A stretch of 64,000 bases of DNA from Hassallia sp050875635 (GTDB taxonomy: Bacteria; Cyanobacteriota; Cyanobacteriia; Cyanobacteriales; Nostocaceae), in the NCBI RefSeq assembly GCF_050875635.1, contig NZ_JBPAOH010000018.1:15482-79481 (forward strand). The letters run 5' to 3'. Made by a program: the position numbers and the translations under genes. Of this stretch, positions 48,739-57,512 are shown piece after piece. The stretch's first letter is position 1; each line of letters begins with the position of its first letter. Below the pieces are notes generated by a model. It saw only the letters and a program-made list of their open reading frames with translations, did no database searches and was not told where the DNA came from.

Positions 48739-49911
48739 TCACCTAGCAGTTTTACCTGAAGTCAGCAAAATTTCCAGAATGTCATGGTGTTGATAGCTGC
48801 TTTCGTCGTGCAAGCTGGTGTTTTTCCAGTTCACTCGAAATGCTTGGGAAACTTGTAAGGCGTGAAGTCTGTGATACCAGCCATAGGCAATAAATTCTTC
48901 TGGTTCATCTGATATTTGCAGAAAATTAGTTCCATACATTCCAGTTTTTTCGCTTCCTTTAACGATAAAATCATCATCGTCTACTGGGTGATAAGGTCCG
49001 GCAATATTATCAGAAATATACCAATAAAGTGAAGAATTCGTTACTCTTTTATGCTTTAAATTTTTCAGCCAATCTGGGTTAAAAAACTGCTTAAAGCAAG
49101 AAAAGAATAAATTATATTTACCATTTTTATAAATGACTTGAGGTCGTTCTAAATGGTAATAGGGCCAATCAACAGAATCTACAGGTGCTTCTACAGCAGG
49201 GGGTAGCAATTTGTAAGGTCCAGTAATTTTGTCTGCTACTGCTAAACCAACACATCCTTGAAAATTACCCGTTACTCTAGAGCCGGCACAAATGAACATG
49301 TAGTAACTATTAGTTTGCTCATCTTTGAAAATATAAGGATCGCGCCAGTGTAAATGCTCTGTCCAGTTGCTGCGTCCGTACCAAGGGTCATCAGTTTCTG
49401 GAGCTAATAAAGGGCGATCGCTATAACGTGAAAAGTGTACCCCATCGGTTGATGTTGCTAAACCAATTGCTTCATTCCTCAAGTGTGGTGGTTCTTTGCC
49501 ACCTGCTGAGTAAAACAGGTAGTAAATATTATCTTCTTTATAGGTACAACCGGCACATACTCTTCCCGATTCCCAATAATTAGCTGGTTCTGGCTCTAGA
49601 ATAATTCCTAAATCTTCCCAGTGGTTCATATCAGTAGAAACCGCAGCGCCAATGTTACTATTTTTCCACCACGGGTCTTGTATTTCTAGCGCTTGTAAGT
49701 AATACATGCGGTAAATATCATTATCTTTGAGTATCCAAGGATCCCAAAGCATCGGTTGACCTCGACGAAGCGATCGCAACCAACCTGTGACAGTTTCGCC
49801 TATCCTAATTTGCAGCGCCTCCAGAGTGCCTGTTGGAGCCAAATGCTTGTTTTCCATAGGTAAAGGCTCAAGAATACTGACAATTCTTTGTTGTAACTTA
49901 TTTAATTTCAT
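48739..49911 (-). CDS. GH43/GH32-like five-bladed propeller protein A
   Basis: A 390-aa protein with the pattern of glycoside hydrolase clans F/J. Asp57 in LWDPWILKD, Arg190-Asp191-Pro192 in LHWRDPYIFKDE and Glu255 in HLERPQVIYKNGKY would be the nucleophile/base, transition-state stabiliser and acid. Blade-type WxxxxRMYYLQA and YYLFYSAGGK strands recur. No signal peptide is visible. Its start overlaps the stop of the upstream sister gene by 14 bp, so they are translationally coupled. The substrate is unknown; both a cytoplasmic glycosidase and a glycan-binding or phosphorylase-type role remain possible. It is the last gene of the minus-strand group 48739-54577. Confidence 0.75.
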   Translation of the reverse strand: MKLNKLQQRIVSILEPLPMENKHLAPTGTLEALQIRIGETVTGWLRSLRRGQPMLWDPWILKDNDIYRMYYLQALEIQDPWWKNSNIGAAVSTDMNHWEDLGIILEPEPANYWESGRVCAGCTYKEDNIYYLFYSAGGKEPPHLRNEAIGLATSTDGVHFSRYSDRPLLAPETDDPWYGRSNWTEHLHWRDPYIFKDEQTNSYYMFICAGSRVTGNFQGCVGLAVADKITGPYKLLPPAVEAPVDSVDWPYYHLERPQVIYKNGKYNLFFSCFKQFFNPDWLKNLKHKRVTNSSLYWYISDNIAGPYHPVDDDDFIVKGSEKTGMYGTNFLQISDEPEEFIAYGWYHRLHALQVSQAFRVNWKNTSLHDESSYQHHDILEILLTSGKTAR

Positions 49912-50974
49912 TTGAATACGAACTTTTTGCTATTAAAGCGAAATTTAATTCAGGTTTAAAGTCGGATAAGCTAATAGTGCCATCATCAGCAAAACTCGCC
50001 CACTGCGGATCGGATATTCCGCCGACAAAGTGTCCGCCTTCATCTTGTTTGCGGAAACCAAAGAAGGCTGGGTAAGTTTCGGTTTCCGGGTTGACAAATT
50101 TACCAACATAGAAATTTTTGCATAACATATTCGCAGGTTCATCTTCCCAAGGAATGCGATCGTAACTAACCTTAGTTCTATCTTTGATTGGTTGAGAACG
50201 GACGTAGTAAGTAACTCCTATTGGCACTTCATTTATAAAGAAAGGACTCCAGTGAGGACCGAATAAAAGATAAAAGCGCCAGTATTTACCATCATTCGTC
50301 TTACGCCAAAAAACTTGCGGCACCTCCATCAAATAAAATTGATCGCTCTGATATAAAATTTTATAGGGTTCTTCTTGCCAATCTGACAAATTGGATGAAG
50401 TTGCAATTGCTATTACACCCCCCACATCCTCAGCCGACTCTCTAGGACGCGCACAGATAAAAGCATAATATTTTCCGTCAATATGATCTTTAATAACATG
50501 AGGATCGCGCCAGTTACTACCATCAAATTCACTCTTGATTCCCGGATTAGGAATAACAGGTTTTTTTAAAGTGGCAGGTGTTCTTGTCCAATTTCTTAAA
50601 TCTTTTGAAGTAGCAACACCAATGTTTTGGGGTAAACGGCGTTCGTGGGGTGTTTGCACCAATAAATCTTCTCTACGTCGCGCTGTATAGAATAGATAGT
50701 AAAGATTATCTTCTTGAATAATACTTCCCGTCCAAATCGCCATATTATCCCAGAAATTACCCTCTCTTTTTTCTAATACTGGTTTGTCTGGATCGATTTC
50801 TTTCCAACCAAAATCAGTGAGAACAGCATGACCAACTGATGCTAAACCATGCCTTCTATCAGCATTATAAGCACACATTAGTTGTGAAGCTTGCAGATAG
50901 AAAACGTGTAGTGTTTGCCCCTCCCAAGCAAACCAGAAATCCCAGCAATATTTGTTTCGAGGATACCAAGTCAT
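49898..50974 (-). CDS. GH43/GH32-like five-bladed propeller protein B
   Basis: A 358-aa sister of protein A. Asp12 in YCWDFWFAWEG, Arg156-Asp157-Pro158 in SNWRDPHVIKD and Glu217 in LMEVPQVFWRK match the three acidic positions of GH clan F/J. Strands with LHVFYLQAS, YYLFYTARRRE and IGVATSKDLRNWT mark the blades. No signal peptide is seen. The protein begins directly at the first blade, so there is no N-terminal extension. It overlaps protein A by 14 bp. The two may act on the same glycan; no transporter for one is evident apart from the BT1-type gene upstream. Confidence 0.72.
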   Translation of the reverse strand: MTWYPRNKYCWDFWFAWEGQTLHVFYLQASQLMCAYNADRRHGLASVGHAVLTDFGWKEIDPDKPVLEKREGNFWDNMAIWTGSIIQEDNLYYLFYTARRREDLLVQTPHERRLPQNIGVATSKDLRNWTRTPATLKKPVIPNPGIKSEFDGSNWRDPHVIKDHIDGKYYAFICARPRESAEDVGGVIAIATSSNLSDWQEEPYKILYQSDQFYLMEVPQVFWRKTNDGKYWRFYLLFGPHWSPFFINEVPIGVTYYVRSQPIKDRTKVSYDRIPWEDEPANMLCKNFYVGKFVNPETETYPAFFGFRKQDEGGHFVGGISDPQWASFADDGTISLSDFKPELNFALIAKSSYSNEIK

Positions 50975-51019
50975 AGGTTTTTGTATTTAAATGGTGGTGA
51001 ATTGAGGGTTTAAATTTAA

Positions 51020-51235
51020 ACGCAAAGGTGAATCAGTCGGCGGAGTCGGTGAGGGGGTCGCAGTCTTGGCGGTTCCCGTCGATTGCGACCCCCCGAACCC
51101 GCAAGGGTTTCCGGAGCCAGCCGCGTGCGCGGGTTAAGCGCGTTGAGCGGACTGGCGTTCCCGTCGAACTGATGAACCCGAAGGGGACGCTGAGGTTAGC
51201 GCAGAGGGACGCAGAGGAATGTAAGTTATGCTGTT
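51020..51235. repeat. GC-rich palindromic repeat patch
   Basis: Contains GGGGGTCGCAGTCTTGGCGG with a partial complement (CGATTGCGACCCCC), ACCCGCAAGGGTTTCCGGAGCC, GCGGGTTAAGCGCG and CCCGAAGGGGACGCTGAGG. This family of dispersed repeats is also at 29130 and 13790. It separates the GH-like pair from the transporter gene. Confidence 0.6.
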
Positions 51236-51244
51236 GGCATTTAA

Positions 51245-52435
51245 TTACTCTTGCTCTAGTTTAAGTAAAGGAATTAGAAACCAACATAGCGCTGTAAATC
51301 CTGCACTGATAATAACAAGAATTGAAGGTGCAACTCCCCAATTATATAAGTAACCACCTAAGATGGGACCTGGTTGTTTAGCAAAGATATATACAGACAT
51401 TAGCAATGCGTAAGTTGAGCCTTCCGCACCAACAGGACAAGCTCTAGCGGCGATTTCTAATACACCCAACATAGCTATCATGGCGAAAAATCCAAAAAAG
51501 ATACTCACCAAGCTAGCGGTTTGCATATTAGATATAAATAACAAACCGAGTGTGGAAATAATAGTTAATCCAATCGCCATATTTAACAGGAACTTTCGGG
51601 AAATCTTCACAGAAAAGATGCCAAAAACAATCGCACCTAAAGCATTAGCGATCGCTTCATATGTACCCAAAACACCTAAAGATTGTTTATCTAAGTTTAA
51701 AGCATCTTGATAGTAATATATGATATAATTGACCAGCGGCGGGACGAGAGTAAATTCAAGGCAAGCAATAAAGCCAACAACAGCTAGAAACTGCGGTGAT
51801 TTGATTGCTGACCAAAGGGATTTTAGACTAGTTTTGACTAAAACTTTTTCTTTCTGCTTTTTTTCATCCCCAAGTAAGACAAAGGTTCCGATTAAACCAA
51901 TCAACGGCACAATTGCATTAATGCCAAACGCGATCGCTAAAGTAGAATTTTGAGCCAGCCAGCCGCTAATATAATACAGCAGCGCTTTCCCAAAACCAAG
52001 AGCAGTCCATTGAGCCGCTTGTAAACCAGCAGTGTTGTTAAAAATCCTGCCTTGAACGACCATAATTTTATCTGTAAGGACATCGCTAAAGGCTATCGAT
52101 AAATTGACTAAAATTATAGCGAATACCAACAAATTAATCGTGTAAGATTTCAAGCCAGCTAATCCTAATAACACTCCCAGCGCTAGCGTGTAACAAATAA
52201 AGAAATAGCTTTTAAACTGATAGCCAAATATCGGAATCGCATCACCAATAATTCCGTAAAGTGGTCTAATCATCCAAGGAGTAAAAACTAAACTGCTAAA
52301 GCTTGCCAACTGTGCCGGTGAAAGTTGCAGGTTTTCTTTGAGATAAATGGTAAGCGGAAGTCCAAAAAGTCCTGGATTACTTCCGTAAGTTTGAATTAAA
52401 TAAAACAGAACCATGATGCAGATAACTCGCCGCAT
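51245..52435 (-). CDS. BT1/folate-biopterin transporter-type MFS protein
   Basis: A 396-aa membrane protein with about 12 helices. The signature region is YGSNPGLFGLPLTIYLKENL, LSPAQLASFSSLVFTPWMIR, PLYGIIGDAIPIFGY, typical of the BT1 (folate-biopterin) branch of the MFS. Later blocks include LSIAFSDVLTDKIMVVQGR and VLEIAARACPVGAEGSTYAL. Family members carry folates, pterins or related molecules in trypanosomatids, plants and cyanobacteria. Here the substrate is unknown; the neighbours (methyltransferase, dioxygenase, SagB-type protein) would allow export of a modified metabolite. It is preceded by the methyltransferase gene on the same strand. Confidence 0.85.
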   Translation of the reverse strand: MRRVICIMVLFYLIQTYGSNPGLFGLPLTIYLKENLQLSPAQLASFSSLVFTPWMIRPLYGIIGDAIPIFGYQFKSYFFICYTLALGVLLGLAGLKSYTINLLVFAIILVNLSIAFSDVLTDKIMVVQGRIFNNTAGLQAAQWTALGFGKALLYYISGWLAQNSTLAIAFGINAIVPLIGLIGTFVLLGDEKKQKEKVLVKTSLKSLWSAIKSPQFLAVVGFIACLEFTLVPPLVNYIIYYYQDALNLDKQSLGVLGTYEAIANALGAIVFGIFSVKISRKFLLNMAIGLTIISTLGLLFISNMQTASLVSIFFGFFAMIAMLGVLEIAARACPVGAEGSTYALLMSVYIFAKQPGPILGGYLYNWGVAPSILVIISAGFTALCWFLIPLLKLEQE

Positions 52436-52524
52436 TACCTTCTATCCTTTAATATTGTTGTAGTCAAAGCGCGTCTTACTTTCTTTCTACTCAAAGAATA
52501 CCTATCTTCTTCATTCTCTTCTTA

Positions 52525-52600
52525 CTTCGTGTACTTCGTGCCTTCGCGGTTCGTTTTTCCTTCTTAGAACGAACCGCGAAGACACGAAGGACACAAAGGA
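52525..52600. repeat. Inverted repeat CCTTCGCGGTTCGTT / AACGAACCGCGAAG
   Basis: CTTCGTGCCTTCGCGGTTCG pairs with CGAACCGCGAAGACACGAAG across a short loop (TTTTTCCTTCTTAGAA). A related half, GCGTTCTCTGCGGTTCGTTT, lies at 53796. It sits between the transporter and the methyltransferase genes. Confidence 0.75.
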
Positions 52601-52641
52601 AAAAGAGTTAGAGAGAGTTTTTGCGCTCATTCCTTGGTTCA

Positions 52642-53700
52642 TTAAGACGCCAAACCAAATTCCATTGCTGAAAGGTTGGTTTGAGTGTCAACCACTTTTT
52701 CTAACACAAAACCAGACTTCTCAAACAACTCTTGAAAATGTTGCCGCGTGCGCCATCCGCCCCCCGGCACTGCTACATTAACTTGTACGGCAAATACTCC
52801 GGGCATTACACCGTCGGGAGCAACTTTCGGCTCATCTAAATCGGGGACGAAAGCTTGCAATAGAATTATTTTTCCGTGCGGTGGTAGTGCTTGCTTGCAG
52901 TTGTGCAAAATTTTCATCGCGTCTTCGTCATTCCACGCTGAGATAAAATACTTCATGACGATCGCATCCGCACCTTTGGGAATTTCTACAAATACATCCC
53001 CTGTGATGATTTGCACCGCATCTTTATCAACTCCTTGCTGTTGCAAATAAGCTGCGGCTGTTTCGGCTACATAAGGCACTTCAAATAATATTCCTTTACA
53101 GCCAAAGCGCTTGACAATTCGCGCAATTAGTCCACCCTGTCCGCCGCCAACGTCCATCACTGTCTCAAAGCGGCTAAAATCATACACATCCATCAAGGCA
53201 TCAACGGCGTGATTTGTCAAGAAACTCATAGCATTGATGAAAACATCACCACTCCATTCGTTGTCTTGACAAAACTGATAAACACCCTTACCGTTTGCTC
53301 TTTCAAATGGCACTTCACCAGTATGCAAAGCATCTTCCAGCACTTTCCAAGCGTCCCACTGAGCGGGTTCGATGATGTGCATGGCAAAATGACCCATTGA
53401 AGGTCCTTTGTTAGTTACAAGCAAATCTGAGAGTTCAGTAGAAGCAAAAACTCGTCCTGACTTTTGCTTTAATACGTCTAAATGAGCTAAAGCACGAAGG
53501 ACAAAATAAAGCCTTTCAGGTTTAGTATTTGTCTTTTCGGCTATAGTTTCTAAACTTTGCTCTCCCTCGTCTTGAAGCAGGTTAAATATTCCTAAGCGGG
53601 CAGCAGTATAAATACATTGGCTTTTTACAAAAGCCAAAACCATATCAAAAAGCTTTTTCTTAGCTTCGATTGAAGACGTGCTAACTGGTGTGGTTGTCAT
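52642..53700 (-). CDS. SAM-dependent O-methyltransferase (winged-helix dimerisation type)
   Basis: A 352-aa enzyme of the class that includes plant-type O-methyltransferases and hydroxyneurosporene methyltransferase. The N-terminal winged helix dimer domain (1-110) has AKKKLFDMVLAFVKSQCIYT, AARLGIFNLLQDEGEQSLET and FASTELSDLLVTNKGPSMGH. The Rossmann part has VMDVGGGQGGLIARIVKRFG (SAM loop, about 185-205), FEVPYVAETAAAYLQQQGVD, and AIVMKYFISAWNDEDAMKIL with His-type catalytic neighbours, ending with GGGWRTRQHFQELFEKSGF. The acceptor is unknown. The gene follows the dioxygenase gene (169 bp apart) and precedes the transporter. Confidence 0.88.
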   Translation of the reverse strand: MTTTPVSTSSIEAKKKLFDMVLAFVKSQCIYTAARLGIFNLLQDEGEQSLETIAEKTNTKPERLYFVLRALAHLDVLKQKSGRVFASTELSDLLVTNKGPSMGHFAMHIIEPAQWDAWKVLEDALHTGEVPFERANGKGVYQFCQDNEWSGDVFINAMSFLTNHAVDALMDVYDFSRFETVMDVGGGQGGLIARIVKRFGCKGILFEVPYVAETAAAYLQQQGVDKDAVQIITGDVFVEIPKGADAIVMKYFISAWNDEDAMKILHNCKQALPPHGKIILLQAFVPDLDEPKVAPDGVMPGVFAVQVNVAVPGGGWRTRQHFQELFEKSGFVLEKVVDTQTNLSAMEFGLAS

Positions 53701-53869
53701 TTATTTGGATTTATGTTCTGTCAGTTTGACCTTACTTGAAAAAGGGCAGGAATGAGTGCAAAAACTCTCTCCCTCCTCTTACTCCTCTGTGTCCTCCGCG
53801 TTCTCTGCGGTTCGTTTTTTAATCTTAAAAGCGTAAGTCCTAAAAGAAAAAAGGCAGTTTGAGAGAGTG

Positions 53870-54577
53870 CTACTTATCATTCATGTAAACTCGCTTCAAT
53901 TCGCGATCGCGATCCTCATATTGAGTTCGTGAGTGCAGCATCCGAAAGTTATCCCAAATTAAAAAAGCATTTTTCAACCACTTAATCGAGATTTTTTCAT
54001 CGTCGAAGAACTGTAAAAAACGCTCTGCAATGTCGTTGAGATATGCATCGTCCTCACGTTTAATGTTGCTGAAGTTGAACCTAACTATCGGTTGAGAGTG
54101 CGATTCAACATCGTAAAGCGGATGTTTGACGATGCTGCCCGAAGGAGTAATAAAATCAAACTTGTTTTTTGTAATGTATTCGCGCTCTTCATCACTAAGC
54201 GAGTTGACAAAAGCGTAACCATCGGCTAAAAGTGTATGTCCACCCCCACATTTTGCCGGAGTGACGCACCACAAAGATTGATAATGTAGAGGAATATACT
54301 CATATTCATAGTTCTCGGTGTGAGGTTCAACCTCATTTGTAGTGAATGCCGGATATCGCTCTCCCAGCTTCGGCTCGACTTTGATTGAGAATATATATTC
54401 GCCGTTGTATCTGTGTGGGATGAGAGTGCCAAATTTTGACGCAAATGCTAGGTGGTCAAAATTATCGGGTAGTTCCTCAAGATATAGATAACCCTGCTCT
54501 TGAATAACACGTTGAAAGTTACCAATGGCGACATCACTCATGATGTTGTCAGTGGCTGGAAAAGAATTCATAACCAT
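53870..54577 (-). CDS. TauD/TfdA-like Fe(II)/2-oxoglutarate dioxygenase
   Basis: The likely protein starts at ATG 54577 (MVMNSFPATDN), about 235 aa; a longer frame to 54760 is repeat-derived at its 5' end. The facial triad is seen as His-x-Glu in NEVEPHTENYEYEY and the distal His in FRMLHSRTQYEDRDRE; the Arg binding 2-oxoglutarate is in RELKRVYMND. Other blocks are GYLYLEELPDNFDHLAFASK, FGTLIPHRYNGEY and CGGGHTLLADGYAFVNSLSD. It belongs to the TauD/clavaminate synthase-like group. Substrate unknown; it could hydroxylate or desaturate a small metabolite made with the methyltransferase and SagB-type partner next door. The strand matches the methyltransferase gene. Confidence 0.82.
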   Translation of the reverse strand: MVMNSFPATDNIMSDVAIGNFQRVIQEQGYLYLEELPDNFDHLAFASKFGTLIPHRYNGEYIFSIKVEPKLGERYPAFTTNEVEPHTENYEYEYIPLHYQSLWCVTPAKCGGGHTLLADGYAFVNSLSDEEREYITKNKFDFITPSGSIVKHPLYDVESHSQPIVRFNFSNIKREDDAYLNDIAERFLQFFDDEKISIKWLKNAFLIWDNFRMLHSRTQYEDRDRELKRVYMNDK

Positions 54578-54826
54578 GAGCAATAACTTCCGTAAGCTAA
54601 AAATCCCTGTTTGGCTGGTGAAGAGCATTATACCGGCATTCTTAATTAAATACACACTCCGATTTCTAGAGGCGATCGCACTCGTTCTGTGGTATAGTGT
54701 GTTGCTTTGCTTTTGCCCACACCTTAAAGAAACAAAGCTACGAGATCCCCGACTTCGCACAAGTTGTCGGGGATCTGAACTTTGTAAATAGTCACAGATA
54801 AAACGTTGATAACGACAGTTTATGTT

Positions 54827-54994
54827 TTCGTCACGACAACTTCTGCATTCATAACTAACGTTTGAGCGTTAGTAACGACAGCTTTAACTTTCATAACGAA
54901 ACAATTAGTTTTCGTCACGACAACTTCTGCATTTATAACAAACGCTTAACCGTTGGTAACGACGGCTTTAACTTTCAGCCTAAAGTTATTCGGC
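54827..54994. repeat. 84-bp tandem repeat (two copies) with internal hairpin
   Basis: TTCGTCACGACAACTTCTGC begins at 54827 and again at 54911, period 84 bp. Each unit has a hairpin: CTAACG TTTGAG CGTTAG in copy 1 and CAAACG CTTAAC CGTTGG in copy 2. A partial third copy precedes it (AACGTTGATAACGACAG near 54802). Confidence 0.8.
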
Positions 54995-55104
54995 TATACA
55001 AACAAAGCCTGTTTTGGCACGCTAAAAAGCTTATTATTTTTTAGTCCACACAAGCGGACTTTGTAGGCACAAAGCCGCACCCTTCTATAGTGTCGGCAGT
55101 TGCA
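54985..55104. repeat. Degenerate copy of the GC-rich palindromic repeat
   Basis: CGGCTATACAAACAAAGCC, AGTCCACACAAGCGGACTTT and CACCCTTCTATAGTGTCGGC match the order of modules in 23245-23381 with many changes. It lies before the SagB-type gene. Confidence 0.5.
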
Positions 55105-55197
55105 AAACACTTTCCCACTCAGCATTTGTACCAATGAAGACGAAACTTATAGGCTCCCAAGTGCCAAGATATGTAGTAGAAGGATATTAAAGCTCGT

Positions 55198-56730
55198 ATG
55201 CCAGAACTACGCCAATCAATTGCCCAGCACTACCACGATCGCACTAAATACGATCCGCAAACACTTGCCTCGAAAAGTCACAGTATTGACTGGGCAAAGC
55301 AGCCTGTGCCTTTTAAAGAGTACAAAATTGGCTCTGACTTCGATCTCAAACCCTACATCCATGAAAAACCAGAGGTATTTGCTGATAATCCAGATGCTCA
55401 ATGGTGGCAAAGACTTTCGCGGTTGCTATTTTGTAGTTACGGGCTGACGGCGAAAATGCCTTCGATGGGAAGCACAGTTTATCTGCGATCCGCGCCGAGT
55501 GCAGGTGGATTGTATCCGGCTGAGGTATATGTAGTTTCTCGCGGTACGCCGTTGTTACCACCTGGATTATACAATTATCAGTGTCGCGATCATTCGCTGA
55601 TGCATTATTGGGAAAGTGATGTTTGGCAAGCTTTGCAATCAGCTTGTTTGTGGCATCCGACATTAGAAAATACCCAATTGGCGATTGTCATCACTGCGGT
55701 TTTCTATCGTTCGCAATGGCGTTATGAAGATCGCGCTTATCGCCGGATTTTTCTCGATTCCGGACACCTTTTAGGCAACATTGAGTTAGCTGGTGCAATT
55801 ACAGATTATCGCCCTCATTTAATCGGTGGTTTTGTCGATGATGCGGTGAACGAACTACTTTATATCGATTCACAACAAGAAGGGGCAGTAGCTGTTTTGC
55901 CTTTAGCTGACTTATTGGATGTCAAACAAAACCTGCCTTTAGGACGAACCGCTTTACCATCCGCCACGCAAATTGATTATCCGCAAATACCTGATGGCGA
56001 ACTGTTGAGATATTTCCATACCTCCACAAAAATCTTACCAGGCACCACTGGCAAGCTCAACTTACCAGAGGTGAAACAAGAAAAATCCCTAGAAGATAAA
56101 TACAACTTTCCTTTTTGTCAAAAAATTTCTACCGCAACCACACCCATCGATTGGGGAAACAACCTAGACGAACTGGAAGTCAACATCCTGAAGCGACGTT
56201 CTACCCGCGCTTACAGCGGTAGCAATTTAACTTTTGATGAACTGAAAGCTTTACTCAATTTTACTTACCAGCCGAAAAGTTACATCGACCAAGGTTTAGA
56301 TCCAGAACCAGACTACTTTGATTTGAATCTCATCGAAACATTTATTGCTGTTTCTGGAGTGAAAGGACTTGACGCAGGCTGTTATTATTACGCACCGAAA
56401 GCGCAAGAATTAAGACAAATTCGCTTTAAAAACTTCCAGCGAGAATTACACTATCTCTGCTTGAGACAAGAATTAGGACGAGATGCGGCAGCGGTGCTTT
56501 TCCATACGGCAGATTTGAAAACAGCCGTGGCTCAATATGGCGATCGCGTTTACCGTTATTTACACATGGATGCCGGTCATTTGGGGCAAAGGCTGAATTT
56601 AGCGGCTATTCGCCTCAATTTGGGTGTTAGCGGTATCGGTGGCTTCTTCGACGATCATGTAAACGATATTTTAGGTATTCCTGCTGATGAAGTAGTTGTT
56701 TACATCACAACTTTGGGAAGACCGAGGTAA
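55198..56730 (+). CDS. SagB/ThcOx-type FMN oxidoreductase (tandem nitroreductase domains)
   Basis: A 510-aa protein with two nitroreductase-like halves (about 60-270 and 310-510). The first contains YLRSAPSAGGLYPAEVYVVS and YRSQWRYEDRAYRRIFLDSG, HLLGNIELAGAI. The second has LKRRSTRAYSGSNLTFDELK and YRYLHMDAGHLGQRLNLAAI, typical of the SagB-type dehydrogenases, which oxidise azolines to azoles in ribosomal peptides. The C-terminus GVSGIGGFFDDHVNDILGIP fits the FMN site. No cyclodehydratase or leader peptide gene is adjacent, so the link to a peptide product is not shown. The start MPELRQSIAQHYHDRTKYDP is typical of the family. Confidence 0.87.
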   Translation: MPELRQSIAQHYHDRTKYDPQTLASKSHSIDWAKQPVPFKEYKIGSDFDLKPYIHEKPEVFADNPDAQWWQRLSRLLFCSYGLTAKMPSMGSTVYLRSAPSAGGLYPAEVYVVSRGTPLLPPGLYNYQCRDHSLMHYWESDVWQALQSACLWHPTLENTQLAIVITAVFYRSQWRYEDRAYRRIFLDSGHLLGNIELAGAITDYRPHLIGGFVDDAVNELLYIDSQQEGAVAVLPLADLLDVKQNLPLGRTALPSATQIDYPQIPDGELLRYFHTSTKILPGTTGKLNLPEVKQEKSLEDKYNFPFCQKISTATTPIDWGNNLDELEVNILKRRSTRAYSGSNLTFDELKALLNFTYQPKSYIDQGLDPEPDYFDLNLIETFIAVSGVKGLDAGCYYYAPKAQELRQIRFKNFQRELHYLCLRQELGRDAAAVLFHTADLKTAVAQYGDRVYRYLHMDAGHLGQRLNLAAIRLNLGVSGIGGFFDDHVNDILGIPADEVVVYITTLGRPR

Positions 56731-56798
56731 TACATCAAGTGAGGCGATCGCCTGAAAATTTTCACGAACTATGGCGATCGCTTCTGAGTATCAATAAT

Positions 56799-57080
56799 TT
56801 ATTCCTTCTCAAAAATCTGGGAAAGTCTATTTTTCATTTCTTGCACTTCCCCATCACCTTTAGGTATTGCTAACAGACGAACTTCAATTTCCGTCACATT
56901 CTTAATCCGAGTAGTCTTTTCCCAAAGCTTTCTTTCTTTGTCAGATTCATTTTCGTAGCGAAATGTTACAGTTTCTGGACTTACATCTAAAATTTCCACG
57001 TTTTTCAACCAGCCGTTACTGCTTTTGACAAAAAGCCAAACATTCGGCTGACCAATAAGTTCTCGAAGTTTATTCTCCAT
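56799..57080 (-). CDS. Small hypothetical protein (93 aa)
   Basis: From the ATG at 57080 the protein reads MENKLRELIGQPNVWLFVKS, SNGWLKNVEILDVSPETVTF, RYENESDKERKLWEKTTRIK. It looks like a small SH3- or Sm-like beta barrel (VWLFVKS, VEILDVSPETVTFRYE), but I cannot assign a family. The longer frame to 57131 adds MTVFIQRSSFFYPKNYC, which has no ribosome binding site advantage. No signal peptide or membrane helix is present. It lies alone on the minus strand between the SagB-type and PlsC-like genes, both on the plus strand. Function unknown. Confidence 0.6.
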   Translation of the reverse strand: MENKLRELIGQPNVWLFVKSSNGWLKNVEILDVSPETVTFRYENESDKERKLWEKTTRIKNVTEIEVRLLAIPKGDGEVQEMKNRLSQIFEKE

Positions 57081-57224
57081 ACAATAATTCTTGGGATAAA
57101 AGAAACTACTACGCTGAATAAAAACTGTCAATCTAGCTTAAGTCTTATTTTTACTACATTTTTTTTATTTTGAAAAGCTTTTTAACAAAATATTTCTACC
57201 GATAGATATTAATAATCAAGTTAC

Positions 57225-57445
57225 TAAGTGGGCAATGGGTATTGGTAATTGGTAATGGGTAATGGGTAATTGGTAATGGGCAATGGGCATCGGGCAATGG
57301 GCAATAGGCATTGGGCAATGGGCATTGGGCAATGGGCATTGGGCATTGGGCATTGGGCAATGGGCATTGGTAATTGTCCCCCTTGTCCCCCTTGTCTCCT
57401 TGTCTCCTTGTCTCCTTGTCTCTTTGCCCGATGCCCGATGCCCAT
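57225..57445. repeat. Long heptamer-type repeat block (GGGCAATGGGCATT and relatives)
   Basis: Approximate copies of GGTAATTGGTAAT and GGGCAATGGGCAT run to 57370, followed by CCCCCTTGTCTCC units and GCCCGATGCCCGATGCCC. It is the largest degenerate short-repeat block in the window and lies just before the PlsC-like gene. Confidence 0.85.
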
Positions 57446-57512
57446 TTTCCTCCTGATTTTTCGCTAAGTTAGAGATTCCCTATATTGAAGGAATACAACC
57501 TGGAGAGTCACC

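Larger units (their letters stand above)
54578..55197. other. Divergent intergenic region with tandem and palindromic repeats
   Basis: Holds the promoters of the dioxygenase (minus) and SagB-type (plus) genes. It contains the hairpin AGATCCCCGACTT...GTCGGGGATCT (54743-54775), an 84-bp tandem repeat (54827-54994) and a degenerate copy of the GC-rich pil-type repeat (54985-55104). No credible ORF seen. Confidence 0.6.
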
